In this document: in pieces, positions 1-8,746 of the stretch | Numbering within the stretch: position 1 is the first letter of the stretch | How the letters are laid out: each line of letters starts with the position of its first letter | NCBI GenBank assembly: GCA_937958685.1 | Contig: CALGNF010000059.1 | Span: 1 to 16,215, forward strand | DNA from: an uncultured Caryophanales bacterium | GTDB lineage: Bacteria > Bacillota_I > Bacilli_A > Izemoplasmatales > Hujiaoplasmataceae | Direction of reading: 5' to 3' | Length of the DNA stretch: 16,215 bases | Notes under the pieces: generated by a model | What the model was told of the DNA's origin: nothing | Database searches by the model: none | The model's input: only the letters and a program-made list of their open reading frames with translations | Position numbers and translations under genes: made by a program

Positions 1-415
1 CTTCATCCACAACATCGAACTCTATCCCGGCCGCGGCGGTCAACTGATCCGCGCCGCCGGCACCAGCGCCCAGATTCTCGGCCGCGAGGAGAAGTACGTC
101 CTCGTCCGCCTGAAATCGGGCGAAGTCAGACGCATCTTGGGCGTCTGTCGCGCCACCGTCGGCGAAGTCGGCAACGAGTTCCACGAACTCGTCAAGATCG
201 GCAAAGCCGGCAGACACCGCCACATGGGCGTCAAGCCGACCGTCAGAGGCTCGGCCATGAACCCGATCGACCATCCGCATGGCGGCGGCGAAGGCAAACA
301 GCCGATCGGCCACCCCTCCCCGCTCACACCATGGGGCAAACCCGCGCTCGGCAAGATCACCCGCAAGAACAAAAAAGCCAGCAACGCTCTGATCGTCAGA
401 CGCAGGAACAAGTAG
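1..415 (+). CDS. rplB: 50S ribosomal protein L2 (C-terminal half, 5' end outside window)
   Basis: L2 is a primary 23S rRNA-binding protein needed for subunit association and the peptidyl-transferase region. Only the last 137 residues are present (full codons begin at base 2; the family is about 275 residues). The visible part holds the second SH3-like barrel ([40 protein letters not shown]) and the C-terminal globular tail with the hallmark [12 protein letters not shown] loop, whose histidine is the residue long implicated in peptidyl-transferase function. It ends in a basic tail (LIVRRRNK). It is followed after 18 bases by rpsS, as in the S10 operon of most bacteria. Identity is certain; nothing can be said about its start or promoter. 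Confidence 0.97.
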   Translation, partial: FIHNIELYPGRGGQLIRAAGTSAQILGREEKYVLVRLKSGEVRRILGVCRATVGEVGNEFHELVKIGKAGRHRHMGVKPTVRGSAMNPIDHPHGGGEGKQPIGHPSPLTPWGKPALGKITRKNKKASNALIVRRRNK

Positions 416-433
416 GAAAGGAGGAACTCATAA

Positions 434-721
434 ATGTCACGTTCAGTCAAAAAGGGTCCGTTTTGCGACGACCATCTGCTTAAAAAAATCACCGAGGCCA
501 ACAAGTCGGGATCGAAGAAAGTCATCCAGACCTGGTCCAGACGTTCGACCATCTTTCCCCAGTTCGTCGGTTTGACCATCGGCGTCCACAACGGCAAGGA
601 ACATATCCCCGTCTACATCACGGAGGACATGGTCGGCCACAAATTGGGCGAGTTCTCTCCCACCCGCACCTTCAGAGGCCACGCGGACAAGAAAGTCATG
701 AAGAAAGGTGGCACCAAGTAA
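434..721 (+). CDS. rpsS: 30S ribosomal protein S19
   Basis: S19 sits in the head of the small subunit, partners with S13 and contacts the A-site finger of 23S rRNA. The 95-residue product starts with the family signature [10 protein letters not shown] and contains the conserved [14 protein letters not shown] and [20 protein letters not shown] blocks, ending in a lysine-rich tail. Length is normal (about 92 residues). The start is fixed by an AGGAAAGGAGG ribosome binding site directly upstream. Its stop codon is separated by a single base from the chosen rplV start, so the two are probably translationally coupled. Confidence 0.97.
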   Translation: MSRSVKKGPFCDDHLLKKITEANKSGSKKVIQTWSRRSTIFPQFVGLTIGVHNGKEHIPVYITEDMVGHKLGEFSPTRTFRGHADKKVMKKGGTK

Positions 722-722
722 G

Positions 723-1058
723 ATGGAAGCCAAAGCCACGGTCTTCATGATCCGCATCGCCGCTCGCAAGGTCAGACTCGTCGTCGACCTGATCCGCGGC
801 AAATCCGTAGGCGAAGCCTACGCGATCCTGAGAAACACCCCCAGAGGCGCGTCCAAGCCGGTCGAGAAACTCTTGAAATCGGCGGTCGCCAACGCGGAAC
901 ACAACCATCAGCTCGAACAGGACAAGCTGTTCGTCAAAGAAATCTATGTCGGCGAGGGCAAGACGCTCAAACGGATGCAACCCCACGCCCAGGGACGCGG
1001 CTTCGCGATCCTGAAACGCACCAGCCACATCTACATCACGGTGGCGGAGAAGGAATAA
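723..1058 (+). CDS. rplV: 50S ribosomal protein L22
   Basis: L22 lines the polypeptide exit tunnel with L4 and binds all six 23S domains. The 111-residue product shows the N-terminal [20 protein letters not shown] block, the [19 protein letters not shown] block and the C-terminal [20 protein letters not shown] beta-hairpin that reaches into the tunnel. An in-frame GTG at 708 would add five residues (MAPSK) and overlap rpsS. I prefer ATG 723 because the product then begins MEAKA like most L22 proteins and the AGGTGG at 706-711, inside rpsS, is 11 bases upstream; the GTG has no well-spaced site. The start is therefore probable rather than certain. Confidence 0.93.
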   Translation: MEAKATVFMIRIAARKVRLVVDLIRGKSVGEAYAILRNTPRGASKPVEKLLKSAVANAEHNHQLEQDKLFVKEIYVGEGKTLKRMQPHAQGRGFAILKRTSHIYITVAEKE

Positions 1059-1069
1059 GGAGGGATTTT

Positions 1070-1717
1070 ATGGGACAGAAAGTCAGCCCGATCGGGCAAC
1101 GCATCGGCATCATCCTCAACTGGGAATCTCGCTGGTACGCAGACAAGCGGGATGTTGCGGATCTGCTTCACGAAGATCTGAAAATCCGTGACCTCTTAAA
1201 CGACCTCTATAAGAACGCAAGCATATCGAAAATCGAGATCGAACGTTCGAAAGCGCGTGTGATCATCACCGTGAACACCGCCAAACCCGGCATGGTCATC
1301 GGCCGCAACGGCGAAACCAAAAACGCCGTCGTCGCCAAACTCAAACAACTCACCAACAAGGAAGTATTTCTCAACGTCATCGAGATCAAACGTCCCGAAC
1401 TTGACGCCAAACTCGTCGCCGAAAGCATCGCGAAGCAGCTCGAAAGCCGCGCTTCGTTCCGCAGAGTCCAGAAAGTCGCCATCCAACGCGCGCTCAAAGC
1501 GGGAGCCAAAGGCTGCCGCACCCTCGTTTCCGGGCGTTTGGCCGGAGCCGAGATCGCCAGAAGCGAAGGCTACAGCGAAGGCAACGTGCCGCTCCACACC
1601 CTGAGAGCCGACATCGACTATGCCCTCGCCGAAGCGAAGACCACTTATGGCAAACTGGGCGTCAAAGTCTGGATCTACAAAGGAGAAATCCTCCCTCCGA
1701 AGAAGGAGGCAAAGTAA
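1070..1717 (+). CDS. rpsC: 30S ribosomal protein S3
   Basis: S3 forms part of the mRNA entry channel and contributes to the ribosomal helicase activity. The 215-residue product begins [14 protein letters not shown], has a type II KH domain with the GxxG loop written GRNG ([10 protein letters not shown], about residues 73-82), and a C-terminal domain with [25 protein letters not shown] and [13 protein letters not shown]. Length is normal for Firmicutes. An AAGGAGG site sits just upstream of the ATG. The gene ends in lysine-rich codons whose GGAGG (1705-1709) serves as ribosome binding site for rplP. Confidence 0.97.
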   Translation: MGQKVSPIGQRIGIILNWESRWYADKRDVADLLHEDLKIRDLLNDLYKNASISKIEIERSKARVIITVNTAKPGMVIGRNGETKNAVVAKLKQLTNKEVFLNVIEIKRPELDAKLVAESIAKQLESRASFRRVQKVAIQRALKAGAKGCRTLVSGRLAGAEIARSEGYSEGNVPLHTLRADIDYALAEAKTTYGKLGVKVWIYKGEILPPKKEAK

Positions 1718-1718
1718 C

Positions 1719-2135
1719 ATGTTAATGCCCAAAAGAACCAAATTCCGCCGTCCCCACCGCGTGAGCTACGAAGGCCAGGCCAAGGGCGGTAGCAAAATCG
1801 ACTTCGGCGCTTACGGGCTGATGGCGCTTGAGGGCGCCTGGATCACCGCCCGCCAGATCGAAGCCACCCGGATCGCGATGACCCGTTACATGAAAAGAGC
1901 GGGTAAGGTTTGGATCAAGATCTTCCCCCATCTCGCCAAGACCAAAAAACCCCTCGAAGTCCGCATGGGCTCCGGTAAGGGCGCGCCCGAGGAATGGGTG
2001 GCGGTCGTCAAGGCCGGTCTCGTGATGTTCGAGATCGACGGCGTCAGCGAAGAAGTCGCGAAGGAAGCCCTGCGCCTCGCCGCGCACAAGCTGCCGATCC
2101 GGACCAAATTCGTCAAGAAAGAGATTGGTGATTGA
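1719..2135 (+). CDS. rplP: 50S ribosomal protein L16
   Basis: L16 binds at the base of the central protuberance, helps position A-site tRNA and is needed late in 50S assembly. The 138-residue product starts [14 protein letters not shown], a classic L16 N-terminus, and carries [20 protein letters not shown], the arginine-containing [17 protein letters not shown] loop near the peptidyl-transferase centre, and the C-terminal [16 protein letters not shown] helix. ATG 1719 lies one base after the rpsC stop with GGAGG nine bases upstream, so I use it rather than the Met two codons later. Length is normal. Confidence 0.96.
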   Translation: MLMPKRTKFRRPHRVSYEGQAKGGSKIDFGAYGLMALEGAWITARQIEATRIAMTRYMKRAGKVWIKIFPHLAKTKKPLEVRMGSGKGAPEEWVAVVKAGLVMFEIDGVSEEVAKEALRLAAHKLPIRTKFVKKEIGD

Positions 2136-2136
2136 G

Positions 2137-2331
2137 ATGACGCACGTCAAGGAAATCAGAGAAATGGAAAATGACGCCATTCTCAAGGAAATCGACAATC
2201 TGAAGAAAGAGATGTTCGACCTCAGATTCAAGCACGCGACAGGACAACTGGAAAACACCGCGCGCCTAAGCACGGTCAGAAAGACAATCGCCCGGATGAA
2301 AACGATCCTCTCCGAGCGTGAAGGCAAGTAG
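2137..2331 (+). CDS. rpmC: 50S ribosomal protein L29
   Basis: L29 is a small two-helix protein at the tunnel exit, next to L23 and the docking site of trigger factor and SRP. The 64-residue product shows the family pattern: an opening VKEIREM, a charged helix ([25 protein letters not shown]) and the closing [18 protein letters not shown]. Upstream in-frame TTG 2125 and GTG 2128 overlap the end of rplP and would add MVIE or less; ATG 2137 gives the usual N-terminus and begins one base after the rplP stop. The ribosome binding site is weak (GGTGA close upstream), suggesting coupling to rplP translation. Confidence 0.93.
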   Translation: MTHVKEIREMENDAILKEIDNLKKEMFDLRFKHATGQLENTARLSTVRKTIARMKTILSEREGK

Positions 2332-2340
2332 GAGGATATC

Positions 2341-2604
2341 ATGGAAAAAGAAAAAATCCGCCGGACGTTCGTCGGTGAAGTCGTCTCCGACAAGAACGAC
2401 AAGACGATCACCGTCCTGGTCACAACCTACAAAAGGCATCCGTTGTACAACAAGCGCGTGATCTCCTCGAAGAAATTCACCGCCCACGACGAAAAGAACC
2501 AGGCCAAGACCGGCGACACCGTCAAGATCATCGAGTGCCGTCCCTTGTCCCGCACGAAGAAATTCCGTTTGCTCGAGATCATCGAACAAAGCGTCGTTTT
2601 GTAG
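2341..2604 (+). CDS. rpsQ: 30S ribosomal protein S17
   Basis: S17 is a primary 16S rRNA-binding protein of OB-fold type, placed early in assembly of the 30S body. The 87-residue product contains the diagnostic [20 protein letters not shown] strand region, [23 protein letters not shown], the [20 protein letters not shown] block and a hydrophobic end. A GGAGG lies a few bases before the ATG. Length matches the Firmicutes family. Confidence 0.97.
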   Translation: MEKEKIRRTFVGEVVSDKNDKTITVLVTTYKRHPLYNKRVISSKKFTAHDEKNQAKTGDTVKIIECRPLSRTKKFRLLEIIEQSVVL

Positions 2605-2625
2605 TGGAAAAGGGAGGTTACTGAC

Positions 2626-2994
2626 ATGATCCAGCAAGAGACAAGGCTGAAGATCGCCGATAACTCCGGCGCCCGCGAGATCCTGACAATCAGGGTCTTG
2701 GGTGGAACCAGCCACAAATACGCCAATATCGGCGACATCATCGTCGCCACCGTCAAAGCCGCCACGCCCGGCGGTCTCGTCAAGAAAGGCGAGGTCGTCA
2801 AGGCCGTCATCGTCCGCACCAGAAGAGGCATCGCCCGTCCCGACGGCAGCCACATCAAGTTCGACGACAACGCGGCCGTCATCATCAAGGACGACAAAAG
2901 TCCGCGCGGCACCCGCATCTTCGGTCCGGTCGCCCGCGAACTCAGAGAAGCCGAATTCACGAAAATCGTGTCCCTGGCTCCGGAAGTCCTATAG
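2626..2994 (+). CDS. rplN: 50S ribosomal protein L14
   Basis: L14 lies at the subunit interface, forms bridge B8 with h14 of 16S rRNA and is the docking point for ribosome-silencing factor RsfS. The 122-residue product starts [20 protein letters not shown], has [15 protein letters not shown] and [19 protein letters not shown], and finishes with [20 protein letters not shown], all canonical. Length is exactly the family norm. The AGGGAGGT ribosome binding site is well placed before ATG 2626. Confidence 0.98.
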   Translation: MIQQETRLKIADNSGAREILTIRVLGGTSHKYANIGDIIVATVKAATPGGLVKKGEVVKAVIVRTRRGIARPDGSHIKFDDNAAVIIKDDKSPRGTRIFGPVARELREAEFTKIVSLAPEVL

Positions 2995-3006
2995 GAGGTA
3001 TGGCAG

Positions 3007-3345
3007 ATGAAACTGAAAAAAGGCGATAAGGTCCTGATCATTGCCGGCCAAGACAAAGGCAAACAGGGCACCATCAGCAAAGTCCTGACCAAAAGCGAGC
3101 GCGTCGTCCTCGACGGCGAAGGCTTGAGCAAAGTCAAGAAGCACCTAAAGCCGTCCCAGGCCAACCCCGACGGCGGCATCATGGACATTGAGAAGCCGAT
3201 CCACGTCTCCAACGTGGCGCTTCTCGACCCCAAAACCAAGAAACCGACGAAGATCGGTTACAAGACCATCACCAAGAAGATCAAGAAACAGGAAAAACAA
3301 GTCAAGGTCAGATATGCCAGAAAATCTGGCGAAGCGCTGGACTGA
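3007..3345 (+). CDS. rplX: 50S ribosomal protein L24
   Basis: L24 is an assembly-initiator protein bound to the 5' end of 23S rRNA. Residues 1-30 form a KOW motif ([20 protein letters not shown]) followed by the L24 block with [33 protein letters not shown] and a lysine-rich tail. The 112-residue length is normal. TAGGAGGT straddles the rplN stop codon and lies seven bases before the ATG. An out-of-frame ATG at 3000 is ignored. Confidence 0.97.
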   Translation: MKLKKGDKVLIIAGQDKGKQGTISKVLTKSERVVLDGEGLSKVKKHLKPSQANPDGGIMDIEKPIHVSNVALLDPKTKKPTKIGYKTITKKIKKQEKQVKVRYARKSGEALD

Positions 3346-3357
3346 GGAGGATAGCAA

Positions 3358-3900
3358 ATGAATCGTCTGCAAGAAAAATATAAAAACGAGATCATGCCCG
3401 CCCTCCAGGCCAAGTTCGCCTACAAATCCGTCATGGAATGCCCCAAACTCAGCAAGATCACCGTGAACATCGGCGCCGGCGACGCGATCCAGAACCCCAA
3501 GGTCCTTGATGACGCCGTCAACGAACTGATGCAGATCACCGGCCAGAAGCCGGTCGTCACCAAGGCGAAGAAGTCGATCGCGAGCTTCAAGCTCCGCGAA
3601 GGCATGCCGATCGGCTGCAAAGTCACTTTGAGGGGCGAACGGATGTATGAATTCATCGACAAGCTGATCACGATCGCCCTGCCGCGTGTGCGGGACTTCC
3701 GCGGCGTCAACCCCAAGGGCTTCGACGGACGCGGCAACTACACCCTCGGCGTCAAGGAACAGCTGATCTTCCCCGAAATCAACTACGACAAAGTCAACAA
3801 AATCCGTGGAATGGACATCGTCATCGTCACCACAGCCAAGACCGATCAAGAAGGTCACGAGCTGTTGCGGCTCTTCGGGATGCCCTTCAGAAGGAACTAG
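3358..3900 (+). CDS. rplE: 50S ribosomal protein L5
   Basis: L5 binds 5S rRNA and contacts S13 and P-site tRNA. The 180-residue product begins [20 protein letters not shown], and contains [38 protein letters not shown], the [19 protein letters not shown] loop and a C-terminal [20 protein letters not shown] block, all standard for L5. Length is normal. The GAGGAGG site follows the rplX stop directly. It opens the spc-type block, which here is continuous with the S10 block. Confidence 0.97.
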   Translation: MNRLQEKYKNEIMPALQAKFAYKSVMECPKLSKITVNIGAGDAIQNPKVLDDAVNELMQITGQKPVVTKAKKSIASFKLREGMPIGCKVTLRGERMYEFIDKLITIALPRVRDFRGVNPKGFDGRGNYTLGVKEQLIFPEINYDKVNKIRGMDIVIVTTAKTDQEGHELLRLFGMPFRRN

Positions 3901-3911
3901 GGAGGCGCATT

Positions 3912-4097
3912 ATGGCAAAAACATCAATGAAAATCCGGCAGCAACGCGGGTCGAAATTTCCGGTAAGAAACTATACGAGATGTGAACGTTGCGGCCGGCC
4001 GCACGCGGTCTACCGCAAGTTCAAACTTTGTCGCGTCTGTTTCCGCGAACTGGCATACAAGGGCCAGATTCCCGGCGTCAAGAAAGCAAGTTGGTAA
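3912..4097 (+). CDS. rpsZ: 30S ribosomal protein S14, zinc-binding type
   Basis: This is the short 61-residue S14 of Gram-positive bacteria, located in the 30S head. Cys24-x2-Cys27 and Cys40-x2-Cys43 form the zinc ribbon ([24 protein letters not shown]), and the C-terminus IPGVKKASW is characteristic. It is the C+ (zinc) form rather than the longer zinc-free paralogue. The start has AGGGAGG just upstream of ATG 3912. The gene is followed by one of the longer gaps in the operon (53 bases), which carries a candidate promoter. Confidence 0.97.
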   Translation: MAKTSMKIRQQRGSKFPVRNYTRCERCGRPHAVYRKFKLCRVCFRELAYKGQIPGVKKASW

Positions 4098-4119
4098 TGG
4101 GCTATGACGAAACTATATT
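4091..4119 (+). promoter_or_regulatory. Candidate internal sigma-A promoter upstream of rpsH
   Basis: TTGGTA (4091-4096) and TATATT (4114-4119) are separated by exactly 17 bases, matching the consensus -35 (TTGACA, 4 of 6) and -10 (TATAAT, 5 of 6). The -35 overlaps the last codons of rpsZ and the -10 lies in the 53-base, locally AT-rich spacer before rpsH. An initiation site would fall near 4126, leaving a short leader that includes the GGAGG for rpsH. This is pattern matching only. Confidence 0.35.
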
Positions 4120-4150
4120 TCCCTGAATCGAGGAAGGAGGCATTATCGCT

Positions 4151-4549
4151 ATGGTCATGACAGATCCGATTGCGGACATGCTCACGAGAATCCGCAACGC
4201 CAATCAGATGAAACACAAGACCGTTGAGGTTCCGGCTTCCAAACTGAAAGCCGAGATCCTGACCTTACTGAAACAAGAAGGCTACATCACCGATTATCAA
4301 TTGGTGAACGATGGTGTCCAAGGCAAACTCAAGGTCACCCTGAAATATCTCCCCAACGACGAAAGAGCGGTCAGGGGCCTCAAGAAGATTTCTAAACCCG
4401 GACTGCGCGTCTACGCCAAAACCGATGAACTCCCCAGAGTCCTGAACGGCCTCGGAATCGCGATCGTGTCGACTTCCCAGGGCATCATGACGGATCGGGA
4501 AGCCCGCGGCAAGCAAATCGGCGGCGAAGTCCTGGCTTACGTTTGGTAA
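4151..4549 (+). CDS. rpsH: 30S ribosomal protein S8
   Basis: S8 is a primary binder of 16S rRNA helix 21 and in E. coli is the translational repressor of the spc operon. The 132-residue product has [19 protein letters not shown] at the N-terminus, a middle region [14 protein letters not shown], and the RNA-binding C-terminal signature ([29 protein letters not shown]). Two Met codons are possible; ATG 4151 is ten bases after GGAGG (4136-4140), whereas ATG 4157 would be 16 bases away, so 4151 is preferred. No S8-binding feedback structure was identified. Confidence 0.96.
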   Translation: MVMTDPIADMLTRIRNANQMKHKTVEVPASKLKAEILTLLKQEGYITDYQLVNDGVQGKLKVTLKYLPNDERAVRGLKKISKPGLRVYAKTDELPRVLNGLGIAIVSTSQGIMTDREARGKQIGGEVLAYVW

Positions 4550-4588
4550 GTCGTGGATGAATCATGAAGGAAGAGGTGCAAGAAAACT

Positions 4589-5134
4589 ATGAGTCGAGTT
4601 GGTAGGCTGTCGATCACCATCCCCACCGGCGTCAGCGTCACTGTCGGAAGCGACAATCACGTCGTCGTCAAAGGACCCAAAGGCTCGCTGGAATTCACGT
4701 TCCACAGCGACATGAAGATCGATACCGCTAATAATCACATTTCTGTAACCCGGCCATCCGATCAGCTCCGCTATCGCGCCCTGCACGGCACGACGCGGGC
4801 CTTGCTGAACAACATGGTCAAAGGTGTGACTGAAGGCTATGTCAAGATCCTTGACATCAAGGGCGTCGGCTATCGCGCCAGCCTCAAAGACAGCAATACA
4901 TTGATCGTCAGCGTCGGGTATTCCAATCCCGTCGAAGTGGCGATTCCCCAAGGCATCAGCGTCGAACTGCCGACGAACACCGAGATCCAGATCAGAGGCA
5001 TCGATAAACAGGCAGTCGGCGAGTTCGCCGCCAACATCCGCAAGATCCGCGCTCCCGAGCCGTATCAGGGCAAGGGTATCCGTTATCGTGGCGAGGTTGT
5101 ACGTCGCAAAGAAGGGAAAACTGCCAAGAAGTAG
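4589..5134 (+). CDS. rplF: 50S ribosomal protein L6
   Basis: L6 lies near the sarcin-ricin loop and factor-binding site. The 181-residue product is a tandem of two similar alpha/beta domains. It starts MSRVGRLSITIPTGVSVTV, has VVVKGPKGSLEF and ALHGTTRALLNNMVKGVTEGY in domain 1, and GVGYRASLKDSNTLIVSVGY plus the C-terminal signature EPYQGKGIRYRGEVVRRKEGK in domain 2. Length is normal. The ribosome binding site (AGAGGTG, ten bases upstream) is weaker than the operon average. Confidence 0.97.
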   Translation: MSRVGRLSITIPTGVSVTVGSDNHVVVKGPKGSLEFTFHSDMKIDTANNHISVTRPSDQLRYRALHGTTRALLNNMVKGVTEGYVKILDIKGVGYRASLKDSNTLIVSVGYSNPVEVAIPQGISVELPTNTEIQIRGIDKQAVGEFAANIRKIRAPEPYQGKGIRYRGEVVRRKEGKTAKK

Positions 5135-5152
5135 GGCATGAGGTGAAGAGAT

Positions 5153-5509
5153 ATGTTCAAACCAGTCAATAAGGAAGTGCAGCGCGCCAAAAGACACCGG
5201 CGCATCCGCTTCCATCTCAAGGGTACTCCTTCCCGGCCCAGGCTCAACGTTTTCCGTTCCAACAAGGCGATCTACTGCCAGATCATCGATGATCTCGCCG
5301 GCACCACCCTGGTGGCCGCATCGTCCCTGGAACTCAAGGAAACTTCCGGCGGCAACATCGAAGGCGCCCGGAAAGTCGGCGAACTGATCGCCAAGAAAGC
5401 CCTGGAAAAGGGAATCAAACAAGTCGTATTCGACCGTGGCGGCTATCTCTACCACGGCCGGGTCAAGGCATTGGCCGAAGCTGCTCGCGAAGCCGGCCTG
5501 GAATTCTAA
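5153..5509 (+). CDS. rplR: 50S ribosomal protein L18
   Basis: L18 delivers and anchors 5S rRNA with L5. The 118-residue product has the basic N-terminus ([15 protein letters not shown]), then [20 protein letters not shown], the helix-rich [22 protein letters not shown] and the C-terminal [19 protein letters not shown], all canonical. AGGTGA lies six bases before ATG 5153. Length is normal for Firmicutes. Confidence 0.97.
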   Translation: MFKPVNKEVQRAKRHRRIRFHLKGTPSRPRLNVFRSNKAIYCQIIDDLAGTTLVAASSLELKETSGGNIEGARKVGELIAKKALEKGIKQVVFDRGGYLYHGRVKALAEAAREAGLEF

Positions 5510-5525
5510 CGAAGGAGGTTATCCG

Positions 5526-6083
5526 ATGCCAGAGAACAAAGAAAGAGACGGCAGAGAAAGACGTCCGTCCCGCAAGCCACGCGATGGCGCGAAGAAAAAA
5601 GAAGAAAAACTCTACGATGAGCGTGTCGTGAACATCGGTCGTGTAACCAAGGTCGTTAAGGGCGGACGCCGCTTCAGCTTCTCGGCTCTCGTCGTCATCG
5701 GCGACCGCAAGGGCAAAGTCGGTTTTGGAACCGGCAAGGCCAGCGAAGTCCCCGACGCGATCAAGAAGGCGATCGAAGACGCCAAGAAAAATTTGGTGAC
5801 GATCCCCATCAATGGTTCAACGATCTATCATACCATCACCGGAAAATACGGTGCGGCGCAAGTGCTTCTGCGTCCCGCCGTCGCCGGTACCGGCATCATC
5901 GCCGGCGGCCCCGTGCGCGCCGTTTTGGAACTCGCCGGCGTCGAGGACGTTCTGAGCAAATCGCTCGGATCGAACTCGCCGATCAACATCGTCCGCGCCA
6001 CCATGGCCGGACTCCTCTCCATGAAGAGCATCGACGAAGTCGCCGAAATGCGCGGTCTTACGCGCCAGGAGGTGCTCAAGTAA
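5526..6083 (+). CDS. rpsE: 30S ribosomal protein S5
   Basis: S5 affects decoding fidelity and, with S3 and S4, encircles the mRNA entry. The 185-residue product has a charged, probably disordered N-terminal tail (residues 1-28), the double-stranded-RNA-binding-like domain ([20 protein letters not shown] and [20 protein letters not shown]), and the C-terminal [27 protein letters not shown] block. ATG 5526 is preceded by AAGGAGG at 5512-5518. An in-frame ATG at 5436 lies deep inside rplR and is not a credible start. Its tail contains the ribosome binding site of rpmD. Confidence 0.97.
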   Translation: MPENKERDGRERRPSRKPRDGAKKKEEKLYDERVVNIGRVTKVVKGGRRFSFSALVVIGDRKGKVGFGTGKASEVPDAIKKAIEDAKKNLVTIPINGSTIYHTITGKYGAAQVLLRPAVAGTGIIAGGPVRAVLELAGVEDVLSKSLGSNSPINIVRATMAGLLSMKSIDEVAEMRGLTRQEVLK

Positions 6084-6262
6084 TGGCCCAGATCAAAATC
6101 ACCCTCGTCAAGGGTCTCTCCGCCAGAAAGCCGAACCAGGTCGCAACTGTCAAGGCGCTCGGGCTATCCAAACGCAATTCATCTGTCGTCAAGGATGACA
6201 ACGAAGCGATCAGGGGCATGATCAACACGATCGCGCACATGGTCAAGATCGAAGAAGTCTAA
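6083..6262 (+). CDS. rpmD: 50S ribosomal protein L30
   Basis: L30 is a small 23S rRNA-binding protein of the spc operon. The 59-residue product reads [20 protein letters not shown]..., with the family's opening beta-strand, [20 protein letters not shown] in the middle and a closing helix [15 protein letters not shown]. Length is normal. The ATG shares its first base with the rpsE stop codon (TAATG), and AGGAGGTG at 6067-6074 inside rpsE is the ribosome binding site, so translation is probably coupled to rpsE. It is the expected gene between rpsE and rplO. Confidence 0.95.
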   Translation: MAQIKITLVKGLSARKPNQVATVKALGLSKRNSSVVKDDNEAIRGMINTIAHMVKIEEV

Positions 6263-6274
6263 GAGGAGGTCGCG

Positions 6275-6715
6275 ATGAAACTACATGAACTTAAACCGGT
6301 AGAGGGTGCCACCCACTACAAGAAACGCGTCGGCCGCGGCACCAGCAGCGGCACCGGCAAAACCGCAGGCCGCGGCCAAAAAGGCCAGAACTCCCGTTCC
6401 GGCGGCGGCGTGCGCCTGGGCTTCGAAGGCGGCCAGACCCCGCTTTTCAAAAGACTTCCCAAACGCGGTTTCACCAATTTCTTCCGCAAAGAATTCGCCA
6501 TCGTCAACATCGAGGAACTCAACCGCTACAAAAAAGGCACCGTCGTCACCCCCGAGCTACTGCTTGAGGACAAGGTGATCCGCGAGCTCAAGGGCGGTCT
6601 CAAAATCCTCGGCAACGGCAAACTCGAAACTAGCCTCACCGTGAAGGCACATAAATTCTCGGCTTCCGCGCAGGAAGCGATAACGGCTGCTGGTGGCAAA
6701 GTAGAGGTGCTATAG
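6275..6715 (+). CDS. rplO: 50S ribosomal protein L15
   Basis: L15 is a late-assembly 50S protein with a long extension running into the 23S core. The 146-residue product begins [20 protein letters not shown] and has a glycine-rich, basic stretch ([20 protein letters not shown], then [20 protein letters not shown]) typical of L15, followed by [10 protein letters not shown] and a globular C-terminus ending [27 protein letters not shown] precedes the ATG. Length is normal. The stop codon is one base from the secY start. Confidence 0.97.
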   Translation: MKLHELKPVEGATHYKKRVGRGTSSGTGKTAGRGQKGQNSRSGGGVRLGFEGGQTPLFKRLPKRGFTNFFRKEFAIVNIEELNRYKKGTVVTPELLLEDKVIRELKGGLKILGNGKLETSLTVKAHKFSASAQEAITAAGGKVEVL

Positions 6716-6716
6716 C

Positions 6717-8084
6717 ATGGAAACGCTAAAAAAGATTCTGAAGAACAAAGACATCCTGAAACGTATCGGGATCACGTTATTCGCCTTTTTCGTTTTCAAG
6801 CTGCTCACCTACGTCACCATGCCGCTGATCGACGCCTCGGCGCTGACCAGCCTGTTTGAGAACAGCGGCTTTCTGGGGATCGTCAACTCCATCTCCGGCG
6901 ACGCCCTGCGCAACTACTCGATCATCGCCCTCGGCATCAGTCCCTACATCACCGCGTCCATCATCGTGCAACTTCTGCAGATGGACATCATCCCGGTCTT
7001 AAAGGAATGGAGCGAGGAAGGCGAGGTCGGCAAGCAAAAGATCGCCCGTCTCACGCGCTATCTCGCCATCGCCTTGGCTTTCGTCCAGGCGATCGCGATG
7101 ACCTTCGCGTTCCACAGCTCGCAGACGTCATTGTTCAAGTTCGGCGTCCAAAGCTGGGCGACCCAGGACGGACGGAACCTGTGGTTCCTCGTCTACTTCT
7201 ACATCGCCGTCGTCATGACCGCGGGCACCGCGTTCATGATCTGGCTCGCTGATCAGATCACGATGAAGGGCATCGGCAACGGTTCCTCGATGCTGATCGT
7301 CGGCGGTATCATCATCTCCTTCCCCGGCACGATCGCCTCGCTGGTCCAATACTACATCAGCGACCCGAACGCCGCCCTCCCCTCGGTTTATGACGGTCAG
7401 GGAACCTTTGCCGGCTATGTCCTCTTCGGCGTCAGCCTCCTGATGTTCATCATCGTCCTCATCGGCGTCACGTTCATGCAGGAAGCCACCCGCAAGGTCC
7501 CGATCCAATACGCCAACCGGCCCGCCGGCAGCAAGTTCACCGGCCGTTCGGAATCGAACATCCCGATCAAGTTGAACACCGCCAACGTCATCCCCGTCAT
7601 CTTTGCCTCGATTCTCATGTCACTGCCGATGACGGTCTTCAATTACATCAACTGGGGGACCGGTGCCGGCGCTGCCAGCGCTCAGAACTGGCTCGGGCAA
7701 ATCTTCTCCTATGACCAGCCGATCGGCTTCGTCATCTACATCATCCTGATCTTCGTCTTCACGTTCTTCTATTCGTTCATCCTGATCAAACCGGAACAGA
7801 TGGCGGAGAATCTGCAAAAACAAAACGCCTACATCCCCGGCGTCCGCCCGGGATCGGAAACGGAAGCCTACATCACGAAGACCCTCTTCCGGGTCACGAT
7901 CATCGGCGCGATCTATCTCGTCTTTGTCGCCAGCCTGCCGATCATCACCTCGATGATCCTCGGCCATTCCTACGCCCAAATCGGCGGAACCTCCCTCCTC
8001 ATTATCGTTGGTGTTGCTCTCGAGACTGCCAAACAAATCGAAACGGACACCCAAGAGAAGACTTACGCGGGTTTCATGCGCTGA
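6717..8084 (+). CDS. secY: Protein translocase channel subunit SecY
   Basis: SecY is the pore of the SecYEG translocon in the cytoplasmic membrane. The 455-residue product has an amphipathic N-terminus, TM1 around residues 18-38, the first family signature ALGISPYITASIIVQLL (71-87), the second signature region WLADQITMKGIGNGSS (176-191), further hydrophobic segments consistent with ten TM helices, the cytoplasmic loop GSKFTGRSESNIPIKLN, the PEQMAENLQKQNAYIPGVRPG loop and a C-terminal GVALETAKQIE tail. It is somewhat longer than the roughly 430-residue Firmicutes norm; the periplasmic and cytoplasmic loops appear modestly expanded. It starts one base after rplO, with AGAGGTG upstream (6704-6709 region). 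Confidence 0.97.
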   Translation: METLKKILKNKDILKRIGITLFAFFVFKLLTYVTMPLIDASALTSLFENSGFLGIVNSISGDALRNYSIIALGISPYITASIIVQLLQMDIIPVLKEWSEEGEVGKQKIARLTRYLAIALAFVQAIAMTFAFHSSQTSLFKFGVQSWATQDGRNLWFLVYFYIAVVMTAGTAFMIWLADQITMKGIGNGSSMLIVGGIIISFPGTIASLVQYYISDPNAALPSVYDGQGTFAGYVLFGVSLLMFIIVLIGVTFMQEATRKVPIQYANRPAGSKFTGRSESNIPIKLNTANVIPVIFASILMSLPMTVFNYINWGTGAGAASAQNWLGQIFSYDQPIGFVIYIILIFVFTFFYSFILIKPEQMAENLQKQNAYIPGVRPGSETEAYITKTLFRVTIIGAIYLVFVASLPIITSMILGHSYAQIGGTSLLIIVGVALETAKQIETDTQEKTYAGFMR

Positions 8085-8095
8085 TTTAGGCCATC

Positions 8096-8746
8096 ATGTT
8101 GAACCTTTTGATACTTGGCAAACCCGGAGCCGGCAAAGGCACCCAGGCCGCGAAACTCCTGAAGCACTACAAACTGGCCCATATCTCCACCGGCGACATC
8201 TACCGCGAACAGATCGCGAAGCGGACGTCGATTGGGATTCTGGCCAACGAATACGTGTCGAAGGGCTTCCTGGTTCCGGATGATATCACCAACGATATCG
8301 TGGAGAAAGTGTTGCATGAGAAGGACTACCCGAACGGTTTCATGCTGGACGGCTACCCGCGCACCTGCGAACAGGCGGTGGCGCTCGATCAGATCCTGGC
8401 CTCCCTGAACATCAGGCTTTCGGCCGTCATCAGCATCGACGTGAGCGACGAACTGCTCCTCAGGCGCATGGCGGGACGAAGGGTCTGCTCTGATTGCCAG
8501 GAAACCTACCACATCGATTTCCATCCGTCCGCCGTCCCCGGCGTCTGCGACGTCTGCGGCGGCAAACTGATCCAACGCGAGGACGACCTCGAATCGTCCG
8601 TCCTCAACCGGCTCAACATCTACAACGAAAAGACAAGACCCCTGCTCGAATACTACGAGAACAAAGGCCTGCTCAAGGTCTTCGACGGCGAACTGCCGGC
8701 CCAGACTTTGTTCAAACAGATCATCGCGCACCTGGAGGGGAAATGA
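8096..8746 (+). CDS. adk: Adenylate kinase, zinc-lid type
   Basis: Adenylate kinase interconverts ATP + AMP and 2 ADP in the cytoplasm. The 216-residue product has the P-loop GKPGAGKGT (residues 8-16), the AMP-binding STGDIYR (31-37), DGYPRT (85-90; DGFPRT in most homologues) and a long-form lid. Cys131-x2-Cys134 and Cys151-x2-Cys154 form the zinc site typical of Gram-positive enzymes, and RRVCSDC and the later arginines of the NRLNIY block fit the catalytic set. The ribosome binding site is weak (TTAGG five bases upstream), unusual in this operon, so expression probably depends on secY translation, whose stop is 11 bases away. It overlaps map at its stop codon. Confidence 0.97.
   Translation: MLNLLILGKPGAGKGTQAAKLLKHYKLAHISTGDIYREQIAKRTSIGILANEYVSKGFLVPDDITNDIVEKVLHEKDYPNGFMLDGYPRTCEQAVALDQILASLNIRLSAVISIDVSDELLLRRMAGRRVCSDCQETYHIDFHPSAVPGVCDVCGGKLIQREDDLESSVLNRLNIYNEKTRPLLEYYENKGLLKVFDGELPAQTLFKQIIAHLEGK

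Noticed and set aside
1239..1250. 12-base perfect palindrome TCGAACGTTCGA in rpsC
   Set aside because: Single occurrence within ordinary coding sequence (IERSK region); expected by chance in a window of this size, and no second copy was noticed.
4562..5455. Minus-strand open frame (297 codons) opposite rplF and rplR
   Set aside because: Shadow of two certain ribosomal-protein genes; composition rich in Asp/Ala/Gly as expected from reversed C-ending codons.
5436..5525. Upstream ATG for rpsE inside rplR
   Set aside because: It would add 30 residues not found in S5, and AAGGAGG is placed for ATG 5526.
8494..8745. Upstream in-frame extension of map into adk
   Set aside because: The extra residues are an Arg/Pro-rich shadow of adk; the ATG at the adk stop has a good ribosome binding site and gives the normal MetAP N-terminus.
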